Assembly (NCBI GenBank): GCA_018623515.1
Contig: JAAZVL010000004.1
Span: 1-45,967, forward strand
Direction: 5' to 3'
Source: Marinobacter sp.
Lineage (GTDB): Bacteria > Pseudomonadota > Gammaproteobacteria > Pseudomonadales > Oleiphilaceae
Length of the DNA: 45,967 nt
Shown: in pieces, positions 26,502 to 36,383 of the stretch
Numbering within the stretch: the first letter of the stretch is position 1
How the letters are laid out: the number at the start of each line of letters is the position of its first letter
Position numbers and translations under genes: made by a program
Notes under the pieces: generated by a model
Seen by the model: the letters and a program-made list of their open reading frames with translations, nothing else
Told to the model about the DNA's origin: nothing
The model's database searches: none

Positions 26502-28736
26502 ATGAATAAGCAGTCCGGCATACATTACCTCCGCGATCCCAAGCAAGCAGCCAGCACCAAACCGGTTCCTGCAGAGGTTACGCGAATTCGTGACACAGTG
26601 GTCGCCGGACTGGGCGACCTGCTGCAGGGAGCCTTTGACGCCGTCGATGACTCCCTGTTCGAACTGGCCAACAATGCCCGCAGCAACAACGAGCAGAATC
26701 GCTACTTCGAGGCGATGCGGGAAATCCGCATCAAACGCAAGGGTGTCGAACGCCAGTTCCAGAACTCTGTTGCGGGATTGTTCTCCGATCCTCCCCGCAC
26801 CGGCCAGACCCAGGGGGAAACGCCGTCCTACAGCACCAATGCCGAGACCCTGTCACTTGTCGGTGACGAGGATCTCGAGGAACAGGTGGCCCTCAATGCC
26901 ATGATCGGCAAGGCCAAGGCGCACTTCCAGGGGCCGCTGCTTCAGCTGCAGGCCCGCTTCAGTCAGGTCTACCCTGGTGCCAGCGATGATTCGCCGGTCA
27001 ACCCCATGGCTCCGGAACACCTTTGCAGCGCCTTCACCGATGCCATCCAGGCGCTGGAAATCCAGATCCGGGAACGTCTTATCCTGCTCAAGCAATTCGA
27101 CCGCTACGTGGTTTCAAACCTGGGCATGCTCCTGGACGAAGCCAACCGCATCCTGATCCAGGCCGGCATCATTCCCAATTTCCGGTACCACGGGAAATCC
27201 GGCCAGCAGGCCGAGAAGAAAAGCACCCAGGCCGCAACCGCAACCTCCCAGGCGGCATCAGAAAAGTCCGACACGACCGGTGCGGCCGCGTCAGGCGAAG
27301 CCAGCCCCGTTTTCGAGCAGATCCGGCAGATGCTGGCCCTGCAGCGCGCCAATGCCGGCATTCCCTCCCGCTCATCCGATACCCGGATCCGGGTTGTTGG
27401 CCACGCTGAGTTGGCGAGCCTTCTGAGCACCCTGCCGCTCGCCGACTCCTATTCACCGGACGGCGACCTGAGCGAGGGCGAGCCGGTGACAGTGGACCTC
27501 CGCGCTGTGGTGGAGCAACTGTTGGCCAGGACAGAATCGAAGGACGGCCGCAAGCCGGCCCTGAATGAAGTGGACGAGGATCTCATCAACCTCGTGTCGA
27601 TGCTGTTCGAATTCATTCTGGACGATTACAACCTGTCGGCGCCGGTTCAGGTGCTGATCAGTCGCCTTCAGATTCCGATCCTGAAAGTGGTGATCCGGGA
27701 CAAATCATTCTTCAGCCAGGCCTCGCACCCGGCAAGAAAACTGCTCAACTCCCTGGCCCGGGCCGGTATTGGCTGGAGCAATAGCGATGAAAAGGCCAAG
27801 GACAAGCTTTACAATCAGATCCACGATACTGTCCAGAGGATTCTCAACGAGTTTGACGGCGATATAGGCCTGTTCGAGACCCTGAACCGGGAGTTCGAGC
27901 AGTTCCTCGAGCGGGAAAACCGCAAGGCATCCCTGGTCGAGCAGCGCACCCGGGAGTCTGAGCGCGGCCGGATCAAGTCCCAGCGGGCACAACAGACGGT
28001 TGACACCATCCTGAGAAAGAAGCTCGCCAGGCACCGACTGCCGGAAGTCGTGCGAGACCTCCTCGTCCATGGCTGGAGCCGCTTCATGTTCCTGGCCTAC
28101 CTGCGGGATGACGTGGAGCATCGCTGGCAGGAATCGGTCAAGGTGGTCGACGACCTGATCTGGTGCCTGCACCCGCACAACGGGGACGACGAACGCGACC
28201 AGTGGGTCCGCGTCGTACCAGGCCTGCTCAAGACCCTGCGTGCCGGCCTTGAGGAAGTTTCCTACAACTCCTCGCGCCTGGACGAAACCATGGGGAAACT
28301 GAAACACGAACTGGCAGAAGCCTTCCGCACCAACGCGATGGCGGAGACCGTGCAGGAATCACCGGAGGCTGCCACCGAAACCGAGGACGAAGCCGAACTC
28401 TCCGACACCCAGAAGAGCGCGGTGGAACGTCAGCAGGAACTGGAGGATGCCGCCATTGCGGAATTCGTCACCCAGATCGACGGCATCGAAATCGGTGACT
28501 GGGTGGAATTCCGCCTGGTCAACGGCGCCAGCTTCCGGTGCAAGCTCTCGGCTATCATCGAAGAGGCGGATTCGTTTGTGTTCGTGAACCGCATGGGACT
28601 CAAGGTGATCGAGAAGACCCGCCTGGAACTGGCCCACGAGATGCGTCGTGGTCGACTCACCCTGCTGGAACAGGGCGCCCTCATTGACCGGGCTCTCGAT
28701 GCTGTTGTCGGATCCCTGCGGAGCAAGACCGCCTGA
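26502..28736 (+). CDS. DUF1631 family protein
   Basis: A 744-residue protein matching my recollection of the DUF1631 family in Pseudomonas and Marinobacter (N-terminus VRDTVVAGLGDLLQGAFDAVDDSLFELANNA-like, internal LLHGWSRFMFLAYLRDD-type block). It appears cytosolic and mostly helical, with low-complexity Gln/Ala- and Glu-rich linkers near residues 230-265 and 620-660. The C-terminal ~100 residues (GDWVEFRLVNGASFRCKLSA onward) look like a small beta-rich domain that resembles PilZ only in outline, with no convincing RxxxR motif. A good ribosome binding site (AGGAGAAGG) precedes the ATG. It is followed at five bases by a TonB-like gene. The function is unknown; I see no catalytic motif. Confidence 0.9.
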   Translation: MNKQSGIHYLRDPKQAASTKPVPAEVTRIRDTVVAGLGDLLQGAFDAVDDSLFELANNARSNNEQNRYFEAMREIRIKRKGVERQFQNSVAGLFSDPPRTGQTQGETPSYSTNAETLSLVGDEDLEEQVALNAMIGKAKAHFQGPLLQLQARFSQVYPGASDDSPVNPMAPEHLCSAFTDAIQALEIQIRERLILLKQFDRYVVSNLGMLLDEANRILIQAGIIPNFRYHGKSGQQAEKKSTQAATATSQAASEKSDTTGAAASGEASPVFEQIRQMLALQRANAGIPSRSSDTRIRVVGHAELASLLSTLPLADSYSPDGDLSEGEPVTVDLRAVVEQLLARTESKDGRKPALNEVDEDLINLVSMLFEFILDDYNLSAPVQVLISRLQIPILKVVIRDKSFFSQASHPARKLLNSLARAGIGWSNSDEKAKDKLYNQIHDTVQRILNEFDGDIGLFETLNREFEQFLERENRKASLVEQRTRESERGRIKSQRAQQTVDTILRKKLARHRLPEVVRDLLVHGWSRFMFLAYLRDDVEHRWQESVKVVDDLIWCLHPHNGDDERDQWVRVVPGLLKTLRAGLEEVSYNSSRLDETMGKLKHELAEAFRTNAMAETVQESPEAATETEDEAELSDTQKSAVERQQELEDAAIAEFVTQIDGIEIGDWVEFRLVNGASFRCKLSAIIEEADSFVFVNRMGLKVIEKTRLELAHEMRRGRLTLLEQGALIDRALDAVVGSLRSKTA

Positions 28737-28741
28737 CGCCA

Positions 28742-29542
28742 ATGTCAGTGCCCCATCCTTCGGCAAAAGGGCTACCGGACAGCTACCGGCTAGCCCTGGC
28801 GCTGTCCATTGCAATCCTCCTGCACACACTGTTTCTTTCCGGGCTCCCGTTCCCGCAACCGGATGCGCCGGAGCACCATCACCGCCTGACGCTTGAGCTG
28901 CTGACCTCCGACTCCACCGCGGCCAAGCCCAGCCAGCCGGCACCACCCGCCGACGCTGAGCCCCGGGAGCAACCTGGAGAGCGCAATCCCCGGTTCGAAA
29001 TACACGAGCCTGCCGCGGAAATACCTCCCGCGCCCACCCCGCTCACCTCGACATCGTCCAGGACTGTCGCCAAACCTTCACAGGGAGAAGCCCCACCGCT
29101 GCGCAACCAGGTCAAACCCGAACCGGAAGAACGGCAACCCCACCCCCCAAAGCCGGCCAGTGTCGCCAGACAGGCGGGCGAGCCCAGGGGGATACAGGAT
29201 GAGACAGAAAATACGGAGTTGACCCGGATCACCCAGTCACCGAACCAGGAGGATCCCTACCTGATCCGGCTCGCGGCGCACCTGGCCAGGCAACTGGAGC
29301 GGCTGCGGGTACCCGCTGTTACCCAACTGACAGACACCGCCAGAATGGAGATTGAACTCCAGATTATGGGAAATGGTGCCCTGACCCGGGCCAGCGTGGT
29401 GAAATCAACGGGAATTCGGTCAGTGGACGAAGCCGCCTACCGGGCAGCCCTTGCGGCAAGCCCCTACCCGGAACCCCCTGCGGACAGTAAGAGCGGGGAC
29501 CGCTTCGAGGTGGAACTGGTGTTCTCCCCGAAGCGTCTGTAA
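28742..29542 (+). CDS. TonB-like energy transducer / TonB C-terminal domain protein
   Basis: A 266-residue protein with an N-terminal membrane anchor (about 18-38), a long proline/glutamate/lysine-rich periplasmic linker (about 40-165) and a C-terminal TonB-type domain (about 190-266), including the pattern GNGALTRASVVKSTGIRSVDEAAYRAA. TonB transduces the proton-motive force to outer-membrane transporters, but no exbB/exbD or receptor lies nearby. It starts five bases after the DUF1631 stop, so co-expression with that gene is likely. A general cell-envelope TonB paralogue is equally possible. Confidence 0.85.
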   Translation: MSVPHPSAKGLPDSYRLALALSIAILLHTLFLSGLPFPQPDAPEHHHRLTLELLTSDSTAAKPSQPAPPADAEPREQPGERNPRFEIHEPAAEIPPAPTPLTSTSSRTVAKPSQGEAPPLRNQVKPEPEERQPHPPKPASVARQAGEPRGIQDETENTELTRITQSPNQEDPYLIRLAAHLARQLERLRVPAVTQLTDTARMEIELQIMGNGALTRASVVKSTGIRSVDEAAYRAALAASPYPEPPADSKSGDRFEVELVFSPKRL

Positions 29543-29557
29543 GTTTCCGGGCAGGAA

Positions 29558-29884
29558 TCAGGCCTCGGCTTGCTTGGCCGCTTCCTTGACCATCTTGGCC
29601 AGCTCACCGCTCTCGGACATCTCCAGAACAATGTCACAACCGCCAACCAGCTCGCCGTTGATATAGAGCTGCGGATAGGTGGGCCAGCTGGAGTAGACCT
29701 TCAGCGCCTCACGCAGTTCCTGGTTGTCCAGGATGTTGACGAATGCGAAACGCTCGCCGCAGGCCATCAGCGCCTGCACGGTCTTGGCGGAGAAACCGCA
29801 TTGCGGAGCCTGCGGAGTGCCCTTCATGTACAGAATCACCGGGTTCTCTTCGAGCTGGCTCTTGATGGTTTCATTGATGTCCAT
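29558..29884 (-). CDS. grxD: Monothiol glutaredoxin Grx4/GrxD
   Basis: A 108-residue monothiol glutaredoxin with the CGFS active site (Cys29) after KGTPQAPQ, and the glutathione/Fe-S-binding blocks WPTYPQLYINGELVGG and CDIV. These proteins carry and deliver [2Fe-2S] clusters and work with BolA. I chose the ATG at 29884 because AGAGG lies nine bases upstream; the ATG two codons earlier is too close to it. The gene is convergent with the TonB-like gene and divergent from argF. Confidence 0.95.
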   Translation of the reverse strand: MDINETIKSQLEENPVILYMKGTPQAPQCGFSAKTVQALMACGERFAFVNILDNQELREALKVYSSWPTYPQLYINGELVGGCDIVLEMSESGELAKMVKEAAKQAEA

Positions 29885-30109
29885 GAACATTCACCTCTGA
29901 TTGAAAACGGAATTGCCCTCGGGCAACCTGCTGGCCTTATTGTACACGTGTCCGGGACCGGCCACCAAACACCCGGATGGGGTAGGCAGCGTTGTCATCC
30001 CTCCCCCGAAGGGCTAGACTTGATGCCCCGTTTTTTCCGGCACAGCTTTCCATCAACCAGACATCAGGAACCCCGCAAGTCGCGGTTTCATTGAGGTAAG
30101 GGCCATTTC

Positions 30110-31024
30110 ATGGCGGCACGACATTTTCTGACACTGAATGACATGTCCACCGGCGAGCTCGAGCAGCTGCTGGACCATGCAAGCAAGCTTCGTAACGAGT
30201 GGCGGCAGGGCAAGGTACGCGATTCCCTGAAAAACCGCGTGCTGGCCATGGTCTTCGAGAAATCCTCCACCCGCACCCGGGTGTCGTTTGAAGCCGGCAT
30301 GACGCAGCTTGGCGGTTCGGCGCTGTTCCTGTCGCCCCGGGACACCCAACTCGGGCGTGGCGAGCCGATCGAGGACTCCGCCATCGTCATCTCCAGCATG
30401 GTCGACGCAGTGATGATCCGCACCTTTGCCCATGAAACAGTCGAGCGTTTTGCGGCCGCCTCCCGCGTGCCGGTGATCAATGCCCTGACCGATGATTTTC
30501 ATCCTTGCCAGCTGCTGGCCGACATGCAGACCTACCGCGAGCATCGCGGTAGTATTCGCGGTGCAACAGTGGCCTGGATCGGCGATGGCAACAATATGTG
30601 CCATTCCTACATCAATGCCGCCACGCGCTTTGATTTTCACCTGAACGTAGCCTGTCCGGAGGGCTACGAGCCCAACGAAGCTCTGATGAAAGAGCACGGC
30701 GATCGTGTCACCATCGTTCGTGATCCAGCCGAAGCCGCAAGGGGCGCCCAACTGCTGGTCACCGACGTCTGGGCCTCGATGGGTCAGGAGGATGAGCAGA
30801 AAGCCCGGGAAAAGGCCTTCCGGGACTACCAGATCAATCCCGGGCTGATGGCTGTGGCGGACAAGGATGCTCTGTTCATGCATTGCCTGCCCGCCCATCG
30901 CGGCGAGGAAATTTCCGTCGACATGATGGAACATCCGGGTTCGGTGGTCTGGCACGAGGCAGAAAATCGCCTCCACGCCCAGAAGGCTTTGCTCGAGTTC
31001 CTTATTCTCAACCGGTTGGACTGA
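30110..31024 (+). CDS. argF: Ornithine carbamoyltransferase
   Basis: A 304-residue anabolic carbamoyltransferase converting ornithine and carbamoyl phosphate to citrulline in arginine synthesis. Visible motifs: [12 protein letters not shown] (carbamoyl-phosphate binding), [11 protein letters not shown], and [10 protein letters not shown] with the ornithine/catalytic Cys. The AGGG before the ATG supports the start. It precedes an ABC ATPase gene by three bases, an order I recall from Pseudomonas. It uses ornithine, the same head group that olsB uses further along, but the genes are over 5 kb apart and I do not claim a shared circuit. Confidence 0.96.
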   Translation: MAARHFLTLNDMSTGELEQLLDHASKLRNEWRQGKVRDSLKNRVLAMVFEKSSTRTRVSFEAGMTQLGGSALFLSPRDTQLGRGEPIEDSAIVISSMVDAVMIRTFAHETVERFAAASRVPVINALTDDFHPCQLLADMQTYREHRGSIRGATVAWIGDGNNMCHSYINAATRFDFHLNVACPEGYEPNEALMKEHGDRVTIVRDPAEAARGAQLLVTDVWASMGQEDEQKAREKAFRDYQINPGLMAVADKDALFMHCLPAHRGEEISVDMMEHPGSVVWHEAENRLHAQKALLEFLILNRLD

Positions 31025-31027
31025 TCT

Positions 31028-32101
31028 ATGGGCGTGCCTGCTTCCCCCGCCGGGGACTGGTTACTGGAAGTCAACAACCTGTCCTGCGGCTATGGTGCCG
31101 ACTCCGTGGTCAAGGGCGTCAACTTCGCACTCAGCCATGGCGATATCGGCTGCCTGCTCGGCCCCAGTGGTTGCGGCAAGAGCACAATTCTGCGGGCACT
31201 GGCCGGCTTCCTGCCGCTGAACAGCGGCGAAATCCGCCTGGAATCGCAAACCATTAGCCTTCCCGGTCGCACCCTGGCGCCCGAGAAGCGTCGAATCGGC
31301 ATGGTGTTCCAGGACTACGCCCTGTTTCCCCACCTGACCATCGCCGACAACGTCGGTTTCGGTCTGAAGGGCCTGAGCAAGGCAGAAAAACGCCAGAAGG
31401 TCATGGAACTGCTGGAAGTGGTGCATCTTCAGGATCTGGCGAACAGCTATCCCCACGAACTCTCGGGCGGCCAGCAGCAACGGGTGGCGCTGGCGCGGGC
31501 CCTGGCCCCCGAACCGACCCTGATCCTGCTGGACGAACCTTTTTCCAACCTGGATGCGGACCTGCGCCGGCGCCTGAGCCTGGATGTCCGTGAAATCCTC
31601 AAGACCCTTGGCATCAGCGCCATCCTGGTCACCCATGACCAGCAGGAAGCCTTCGCCATGTGCGATCAGGTCGCGGTACTGAAAGACGGCAAGCTGCTCC
31701 AGTGGGATGTGCCCTACAACCTCTACCACGAACCTGCCAACCGGTTTGTGGCCAGTTTCGTCGGACAGGGCGGGTTTATCCCTGGCAAAGCCCTCGGGCC
31801 CGACACCATCGAGTCCGAGCTGGGCATCATCCACGGCAACCGGGCCTACAAGTGGGAACCGGGCACCCTGGTGGACGTGCTGATCCGGCCGGACGACATC
31901 GTCTACGATGAAGCCTCGGACCTGCGCCCGAAAGTGGTGGAGAAAACCTTTGCCGGCACCTCGACCCTTTACCGCTTCCGGTGTTCCGAAGAAACCGAGT
32001 TCGAGGCACTGTTCCGGAGCCATCTGGATTTCCATCTGGGGGAGCAGGTGCCCGTGCGGGTCGAAGCCGACCACCTGATCGCTTTCGAGCGCACAGGCTG
32101 A
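31028..32101 (+). CDS. ABC transporter ATP-binding protein without adjacent permease (FbpC/PotA-like)
   Basis: A 357-residue ATPase subunit. Walker [10 protein letters not shown] occupies residues ~45-53, then Q-loop [14 protein letters not shown], signature [15 protein letters not shown], Walker [13 protein letters not shown] and the H-loop VTHDQQEA. The C-terminal ~110 residues form the TOBE-type domain of PotA/FbpC/CysA importers. It starts four bases after argF and is probably co-transcribed with it. No permease or binding protein gene lies in the window, so the substrate (Fe3+, polyamine and spermidine-type imports are typical for the class) cannot be assigned. Confidence 0.92.
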   Translation: MGVPASPAGDWLLEVNNLSCGYGADSVVKGVNFALSHGDIGCLLGPSGCGKSTILRALAGFLPLNSGEIRLESQTISLPGRTLAPEKRRIGMVFQDYALFPHLTIADNVGFGLKGLSKAEKRQKVMELLEVVHLQDLANSYPHELSGGQQQRVALARALAPEPTLILLDEPFSNLDADLRRRLSLDVREILKTLGISAILVTHDQQEAFAMCDQVAVLKDGKLLQWDVPYNLYHEPANRFVASFVGQGGFIPGKALGPDTIESELGIIHGNRAYKWEPGTLVDVLIRPDDIVYDEASDLRPKVVEKTFAGTSTLYRFRCSEETEFEALFRSHLDFHLGEQVPVRVEADHLIAFERTG

Positions 32102-32107
32102 GGTTGC

Positions 32108-33589
32108 TCAGCGGTTACAGACCCGGTCAACCGCATCCAGCCAGCCGCCGTAAAGGGACTCCCGCAAGGACGGTCTCATGTCCGGACGGAACTGGCGCTC
32201 ACATTCCCAGAGTCGGGAAATCTCTTCCAGGCTGTTGTAGACCCCGGTCTTCAAACCGGCCAGGTAGGCTACGCCAAGGGCAGTGGTTTCGGTAATCCGG
32301 GGGCGGTCCACGGTGACATTAAGAATGTCAGCCAGGAACTGCATGACCCAATCGTTCACCGCCATGCCGCCATCCACCCGCAGGGATTCCAGGCGGGCGC
32401 CGTCATTCTGGATAGCACGCACAAGATCCTTGGTCTGGTAGCACACAGACTGAAGCCCCGCCGTCACGATCTCTCCGATGCCGGTATCCCGAGTCAGGCC
32501 CAGGATCGCCCCCCGGGCGTGGGGATCCCAGTGAGGGGCGCCCAACCCGGTGAATGCCGGAACCAGGTATACCGGGTTTTCCACCCCCACACTTTCGGCA
32601 TGGGCCAGGGATTCGTCGGCATGGCGAATAAGCCCGAGACCGTCCCGCAGCCATTGCATGGCCGCGCCGGCCACGAAAATACTGCCCTCCATCGCATAGG
32701 TCGGCTTGCCATCCAGCCGGTACGCCATCGTGGTCAATAACCGGTTCTCGGAGCGAAGGGCCTGGTCGCCGGTATTCAGCATCAGGAAACAACCGGTGCC
32801 ATAAGTGCTCTTGGCCATGCCGGGATCGAAACAGGCCTGACCAATCAGGGCAGCGTGCTGGTCCCCGGCAATGCCCGCCACCTGAATCTCGGCGCCCAGC
32901 CACTGCCTTTCGGTGGTGCCATAGTCCGCGGCGCAGTCCAGCACCTCCGGCAACAGCTGACGGGGCACCCGAAACAGTTCCAGCAGGGTGTCGTCCCAGC
33001 ACTGGGTGTGGATATTGAAGAGAGCCGTGCGGGATGCATTGGTGGCATCGGTAAAATGGGAACGGCCGCCGGTCAGATTCCAGAGCAGCCAGCTGTCCAC
33101 CGTCCCGAAGGCAAGTTCGCCGGCTTCTGCGCGATCCCGCGCCCCTTCCACGTGATCAAGGATCCAGGAAATTTTGGTGGCGGAAAAATAGGGATCAATC
33201 AGCAGGCCGGTCCGCTCCACCACCGCATTCTCAAAGCCATCGTCCTTCAGCTTGGTGCACCAGGATGCAGTGCGGCGATCCTGCCAGACAATGGCGTGAT
33301 GAATGGGTTTTCCGGTCGACCGCTCCCAGATAACCGTGGTCTCGCGCTGGTTGGTGATCCCGATGCCTGCAACATCTGTCGCATTGACCCCGGCCTTTTC
33401 CAGGGCGGCACGGCAGACCGCCAGGGTGCTGTCCCAGATCTCCAGGGCATCATGCTCTACCCAGCCGTCCCGGGGAAAGTACTGGTGAAACTCCTGCTGG
33501 GCCACGCCCACAATCGTGCCCGAAGAATCGAAGACAATCGCGCGCGAGCTGGTAGTTCCCTGGTCAATCGCAAGCAGGTAGCGGATCAT
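32108..33589 (-). CDS. glpK: Glycerol kinase
   Basis: A 493-residue FGGY-family kinase producing glycerol-3-phosphate from glycerol and ATP. The ATP-binding block [14 protein letters not shown] is at the N-terminus, the active-site region [14 protein letters not shown] follows, and the FGGY C-terminal block [22 protein letters not shown] is complete. AAGGAGG lies six bases before the ATG. It is convergent with the ABC ATPase gene, with six bases between stops. No glpF or glpD is adjacent. Glycerol-3-phosphate feeds membrane lipid synthesis. Confidence 0.97.
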   Translation of the reverse strand: MIRYLLAIDQGTTSSRAIVFDSSGTIVGVAQQEFHQYFPRDGWVEHDALEIWDSTLAVCRAALEKAGVNATDVAGIGITNQRETTVIWERSTGKPIHHAIVWQDRRTASWCTKLKDDGFENAVVERTGLLIDPYFSATKISWILDHVEGARDRAEAGELAFGTVDSWLLWNLTGGRSHFTDATNASRTALFNIHTQCWDDTLLELFRVPRQLLPEVLDCAADYGTTERQWLGAEIQVAGIAGDQHAALIGQACFDPGMAKSTYGTGCFLMLNTGDQALRSENRLLTTMAYRLDGKPTYAMEGSIFVAGAAMQWLRDGLGLIRHADESLAHAESVGVENPVYLVPAFTGLGAPHWDPHARGAILGLTRDTGIGEIVTAGLQSVCYQTKDLVRAIQNDGARLESLRVDGGMAVNDWVMQFLADILNVTVDRPRITETTALGVAYLAGLKTGVYNSLEEISRLWECERQFRPDMRPSLRESLYGGWLDAVDRVCNR

Positions 33590-33676
33590 GGCAAGCCTCC
33601 TTTTGTTTTCCGCAAGTCTACCAGCAGAAACTGTTCAAGGAGAGGCGTCGTGGCCGGAAACGGGAGGAAGGACATA

Positions 33677-33702
33677 AAAAAAGGGCCGGAAAAACCGGCC
33701 CT
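33677..33702 (-). terminator. Strong Rho-independent terminator downstream of the sensor kinase
   Basis: A 7-bp GGGCCGG stem with an AAAAA loop pairs with CCGGCCC, then seven T on the minus strand. It lies about 150 bases after the kinase stop, leaving a distinct 3' untranslated stretch. Confidence 0.85.
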
Positions 33703-33850
33703 TAAATGACGAATGAAACAAGGAAAGTTCGTAAGAACTACAACCTCAAAAGTCATCCCTTACGCTGTTAAGTATGGACAACCCGATGCGAATCATCAGT
33801 TGAGGTTATGTAGCGGCTTTGTTACATCAGGTGAGGCAGTGAGGCCTGGT
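33703..33850 (-). other. Long 3' untranslated region of the two-component operon
   Basis: This 148-base stretch between the kinase stop and its terminator contains no open frame I can support. It holds short inverted repeats (AACCTCA/TGAGGTT, arms near 33741 and 33803; GTTC-GTAA-GAAC near 33728). A 3'-UTR-derived small RNA is possible but unproven. Confidence 0.35.
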
Positions 33851-35425
33851 TCACAAAACCGAATCCGCCGGCTTCCGCCTCGGCCAGACCAGGCTGAATC
33901 GCGCGCCACCGAGTTCCTCGCTCCGGCTGACAAAGGCCTGGCCACCGTGCCAATAGAGAATGCGGCGCACAATGGACAAACCCAGTCCGTAGCCTCCGGA
34001 TGTCCGTGTGCGGCTGTCGTCCAGACGGGCGAACGCGGTAAAGACCTTTTCCCAATCCTCCTCAGGAACGCCCGGGCCGTCATCCTCCACATCCACCCGA
34101 CAGTTGTCTTCATCAATCCGGCAACGGACCAGAACACGTCCGCTGGCATAACGTCCGGCATTGCCCACCAGGTTCTGGATCGCCCTGTGAATATACCTTG
34201 GTTCGATATCAGACAGGGAGCAACGCTCAGAGTCTTCGTCTATGTCACTCTCGATGGTGAGGTTCGGGCGAATCAACCGCTGCTCGGACACCACCTGGCG
34301 CACAACCTCCGTTACCGAGTGCTCGCGCAACGAGAACACGGGGCCGCCCTGCTCCAGGCGGGCATAGGTCAGGATCTCGTCGATCAGCTCATCCAGCTCC
34401 TGAATGTCGCCATCAATCCCCTCCAGCTGCTTCTGCAGGGTGTCCTGGTCCTGGCAGTCCTCGATCATCTGGACCCCGAAACGGATCCTGGCCACCGGCG
34501 TGCGCAGCTCATGGGAGACGGCATGGATCATTTCCCGCTGCACCTGGACCAGACGCTGGATGTGCTCCGCCATGCCGTTGAACGCGGCTGCGAGGCGGCT
34601 CACGAGGGTGCCGGAGCCCGCGTCCACACGCGCTCCCATCTCTCCCCGGGCAATCCGGATGGCCACCGACTCGACCTGTCGAAGATTATTATCCACGGCC
34701 CTGATTGCGAGCCACAACGACAGCGCGAGGACACCACCAACGAGCAATACCAGGAGCGTGATCACCGGCCATCCATAGGGTGAGAACGGCCCGGGCAACC
34801 CGACCGTCACCAGCGAGCCGTCACTGAGCCTCAACAAGGCGTCACGCCGCCCCCCGTGATCCCGGCCAAACAGCACCGCACCCTGCTCGGTAATCTGCTG
34901 CAATACCGGGTCGGGGGGCAGCATTTCGGCATCATCCAGCCAGGTGATGGATACCCCCAGGTGCCGGGCCAGGCGTATCGCCACATCTTCACGTCCGGCC
35001 GTATCCACCGACTCCAGGTGCCAGCGAACAACCTGGGCCAGGGCTCTGGAGACACCAAGGTAGGGGTCCTCGAAACGCATCTGAAGAATGGTTCCGGCCG
35101 GAGTCTCGACCATCAGCCGGAAACCGATCGGAGCCTCTTCCGCCACGACCTGCCCATAGCCCAGCCGCTCACGAATCACCGGCGACAGTTCCATTTCTTC
35201 GGGGGGAAGGTTTCTCAGGTCATACCAGGCAGCCAGCCAGTGATACTGTTGCTCCGGCGACGGCGTCCCGGCCAGCCACCGCATCAGCGGCTCGGGAAAG
35301 CGCTCAAGCCAGAACTGGTGGCGGACCGAATTGAGGCCATTGAACAGGATAATACACAGGAGAACCACCAGCGCGGCCACACCGGCAAGACGGGCGTACA
35401 GTTTCAGAAAAAGCTTCAGAGACAT
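33851..35425 (-). CDS. RstB-like sensor histidine kinase
   Basis: A 524-residue inner-membrane kinase. A first membrane helix lies near residues 8-30 and a second near 280-300, around a periplasmic sensor, then HAMP. HisKA contains HELRTPVARIRF with the phospho-accepting His. The ATPase domain has the N-box RAIQNLVGNAGRYASG, DDGPGVPEE and GGYGLGLSIVRR. I chose the ATG at 35425 (MSLKLFLKLYARLAG) because AGGA precedes it by eight bases. It lies 70 bases after its response-regulator gene and is divergent from olsBA. RstB is the closest named family by appearance; the stimulus is unknown. Confidence 0.9.
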   Translation of the reverse strand: MSLKLFLKLYARLAGVAALVVLLCIILFNGLNSVRHQFWLERFPEPLMRWLAGTPSPEQQYHWLAAWYDLRNLPPEEMELSPVIRERLGYGQVVAEEAPIGFRLMVETPAGTILQMRFEDPYLGVSRALAQVVRWHLESVDTAGREDVAIRLARHLGVSITWLDDAEMLPPDPVLQQITEQGAVLFGRDHGGRRDALLRLSDGSLVTVGLPGPFSPYGWPVITLLVLLVGGVLALSLWLAIRAVDNNLRQVESVAIRIARGEMGARVDAGSGTLVSRLAAAFNGMAEHIQRLVQVQREMIHAVSHELRTPVARIRFGVQMIEDCQDQDTLQKQLEGIDGDIQELDELIDEILTYARLEQGGPVFSLREHSVTEVVRQVVSEQRLIRPNLTIESDIDEDSERCSLSDIEPRYIHRAIQNLVGNAGRYASGRVLVRCRIDEDNCRVDVEDDGPGVPEEDWEKVFTAFARLDDSRTRTSGGYGLGLSIVRRILYWHGGQAFVSRSEELGGARFSLVWPRRKPADSVL

Positions 35426-35451
35426 GTCAGGAATCCTGGCAGGCCTGGCCC

Positions 35452-35475
35452 ACACCCCCTTACTGGCGGGGGTGT
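35452..35475 (-). repeat. Intercistronic hairpin between response regulator and kinase genes
   Basis: A perfect 8-bp stem (ACACCCCC, 35452-35459, with GGGGGTGT, 35468-35475) and 8-base loop lies between the rstA-like stop and the rstB-like start, without a T run. It may attenuate kinase expression or stabilise the upstream transcript. Confidence 0.6.
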
Positions 35476-35495
35476 CGAAGCCGGCAACAGGAACG

Positions 35496-36233
35496 TCAGG
35501 CTTCCTTCACAAACAGGTAGCCTTTGCTGCGAACGGTCTTGATCCGGCGCGGATGGATAGGATCATCACCGATTTTCGGGCGGATACGGGACACCCTGAC
35601 GTCAATAGAGCGGTCCTGACCATCGTATTCAATACCCCGGAGGGCGGTAAAGATTTCCTCACGACTCAACACGCGACCGGCGTTACTGGCCAGCAACCAG
35701 AGCAGGTCGAATTCAGCACTGGTCAGGTCAATACTCTGGTCACTGAGCCAGGCTTCCCGCATGGAACGGTCCACGATCAGGTCATTGAACTGGAGTCGAA
35801 CAGGCTCCTCACCGGCCGCCTCATCGGCACCACCCTGTCCGGACTCGGTCACCCGCCTCAGCATGGCCCGGATACGAGCCAACAGGACCCGGGGCTTGAC
35901 CGGCTTGCTGATGTAGTCGTCCGCGCCCATCTCCAGGCCGAGCACCTGGTCCAGATCATCCGTACGGGCAGTCAACATGATGATCGGGCCGTTATAAAAC
36001 GGACGCACCTTGCGACAGACCGACAGGCCATCTTCACCGGGCAACATCAGATCCAGAACAACCAGATCCGGCTGTTCGCTCCGGATCCGCTCGACAGCAG
36101 CCGAACCGTTTGCCTCCAGGCTCACGATCAATCCGTTGCTTTCCAGATACTCACGGGTCAGCTCAGCGAGCCGTTCGTCGTCCTCAACAATGAGAATTCG
36201 CCAACTTTCGTTCGTCTGTTCCACGCCATCCAT
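35496..36233 (-). CDS. OmpR-family response regulator, RstA-like
   Basis: A 245-residue response regulator. The receiver domain starts RILIVEDDERLAELTREYL, with phospho-acceptor Asp in LVVLDLMLPGEDG and the Lys in ISKPVKPRVLLARIRAML. A winged-helix DNA-binding domain follows, with LTSAEFDLLWLLASNAGRVLSREEIF and DVRVSRIRPKIGDDPIHPRRIKTVRSKGYLF. Length, the receiver/linker pattern and the downstream kinase resemble RstA. The gene is divergent from olsBA, so the shared 240-bp region could carry sites for this regulator. The start has only a weak GAG-type ribosome binding site. Confidence 0.9.
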   Translation of the reverse strand: MDGVEQTNESWRILIVEDDERLAELTREYLESNGLIVSLEANGSAAVERIRSEQPDLVVLDLMLPGEDGLSVCRKVRPFYNGPIIMLTARTDDLDQVLGLEMGADDYISKPVKPRVLLARIRAMLRRVTESGQGGADEAAGEEPVRLQFNDLIVDRSMREAWLSDQSIDLTSAEFDLLWLLASNAGRVLSREEIFTALRGIEYDGQDRSIDVRVSRIRPKIGDDPIHPRRIKTVRSKGYLFVKEA

Positions 36234-36293
36234 CTCTGGTTTTGTTATTCCGGTTTCGGGTGCCTACGACCCCTGACAATACAGGCAACCTGC

Positions 36294-36309
36294 TGTAACA
36301 GCAATTATA
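36294..36309 (-). promoter_or_regulatory. Candidate rstA-like promoter with an RstA-box-like sequence
   Basis: A TATAAT (36309-36304, minus strand) lies about 70 bases before the response-regulator start, with no strong -35. The minus-strand segment TAATTGCTGTTACA (36307-36294) matches the E. coli RstA box TACATNTNGTTACA at 9 of 12 defined positions. This suggests autoregulation but is a weak motif. Confidence 0.35.
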
Positions 36310-36383
36310 CATGCAATTCAGAAATATACATGGAAGTGCATCGTCGTTACACCCGGTGACAGTTCGGCCCGTAGTGACAACGC

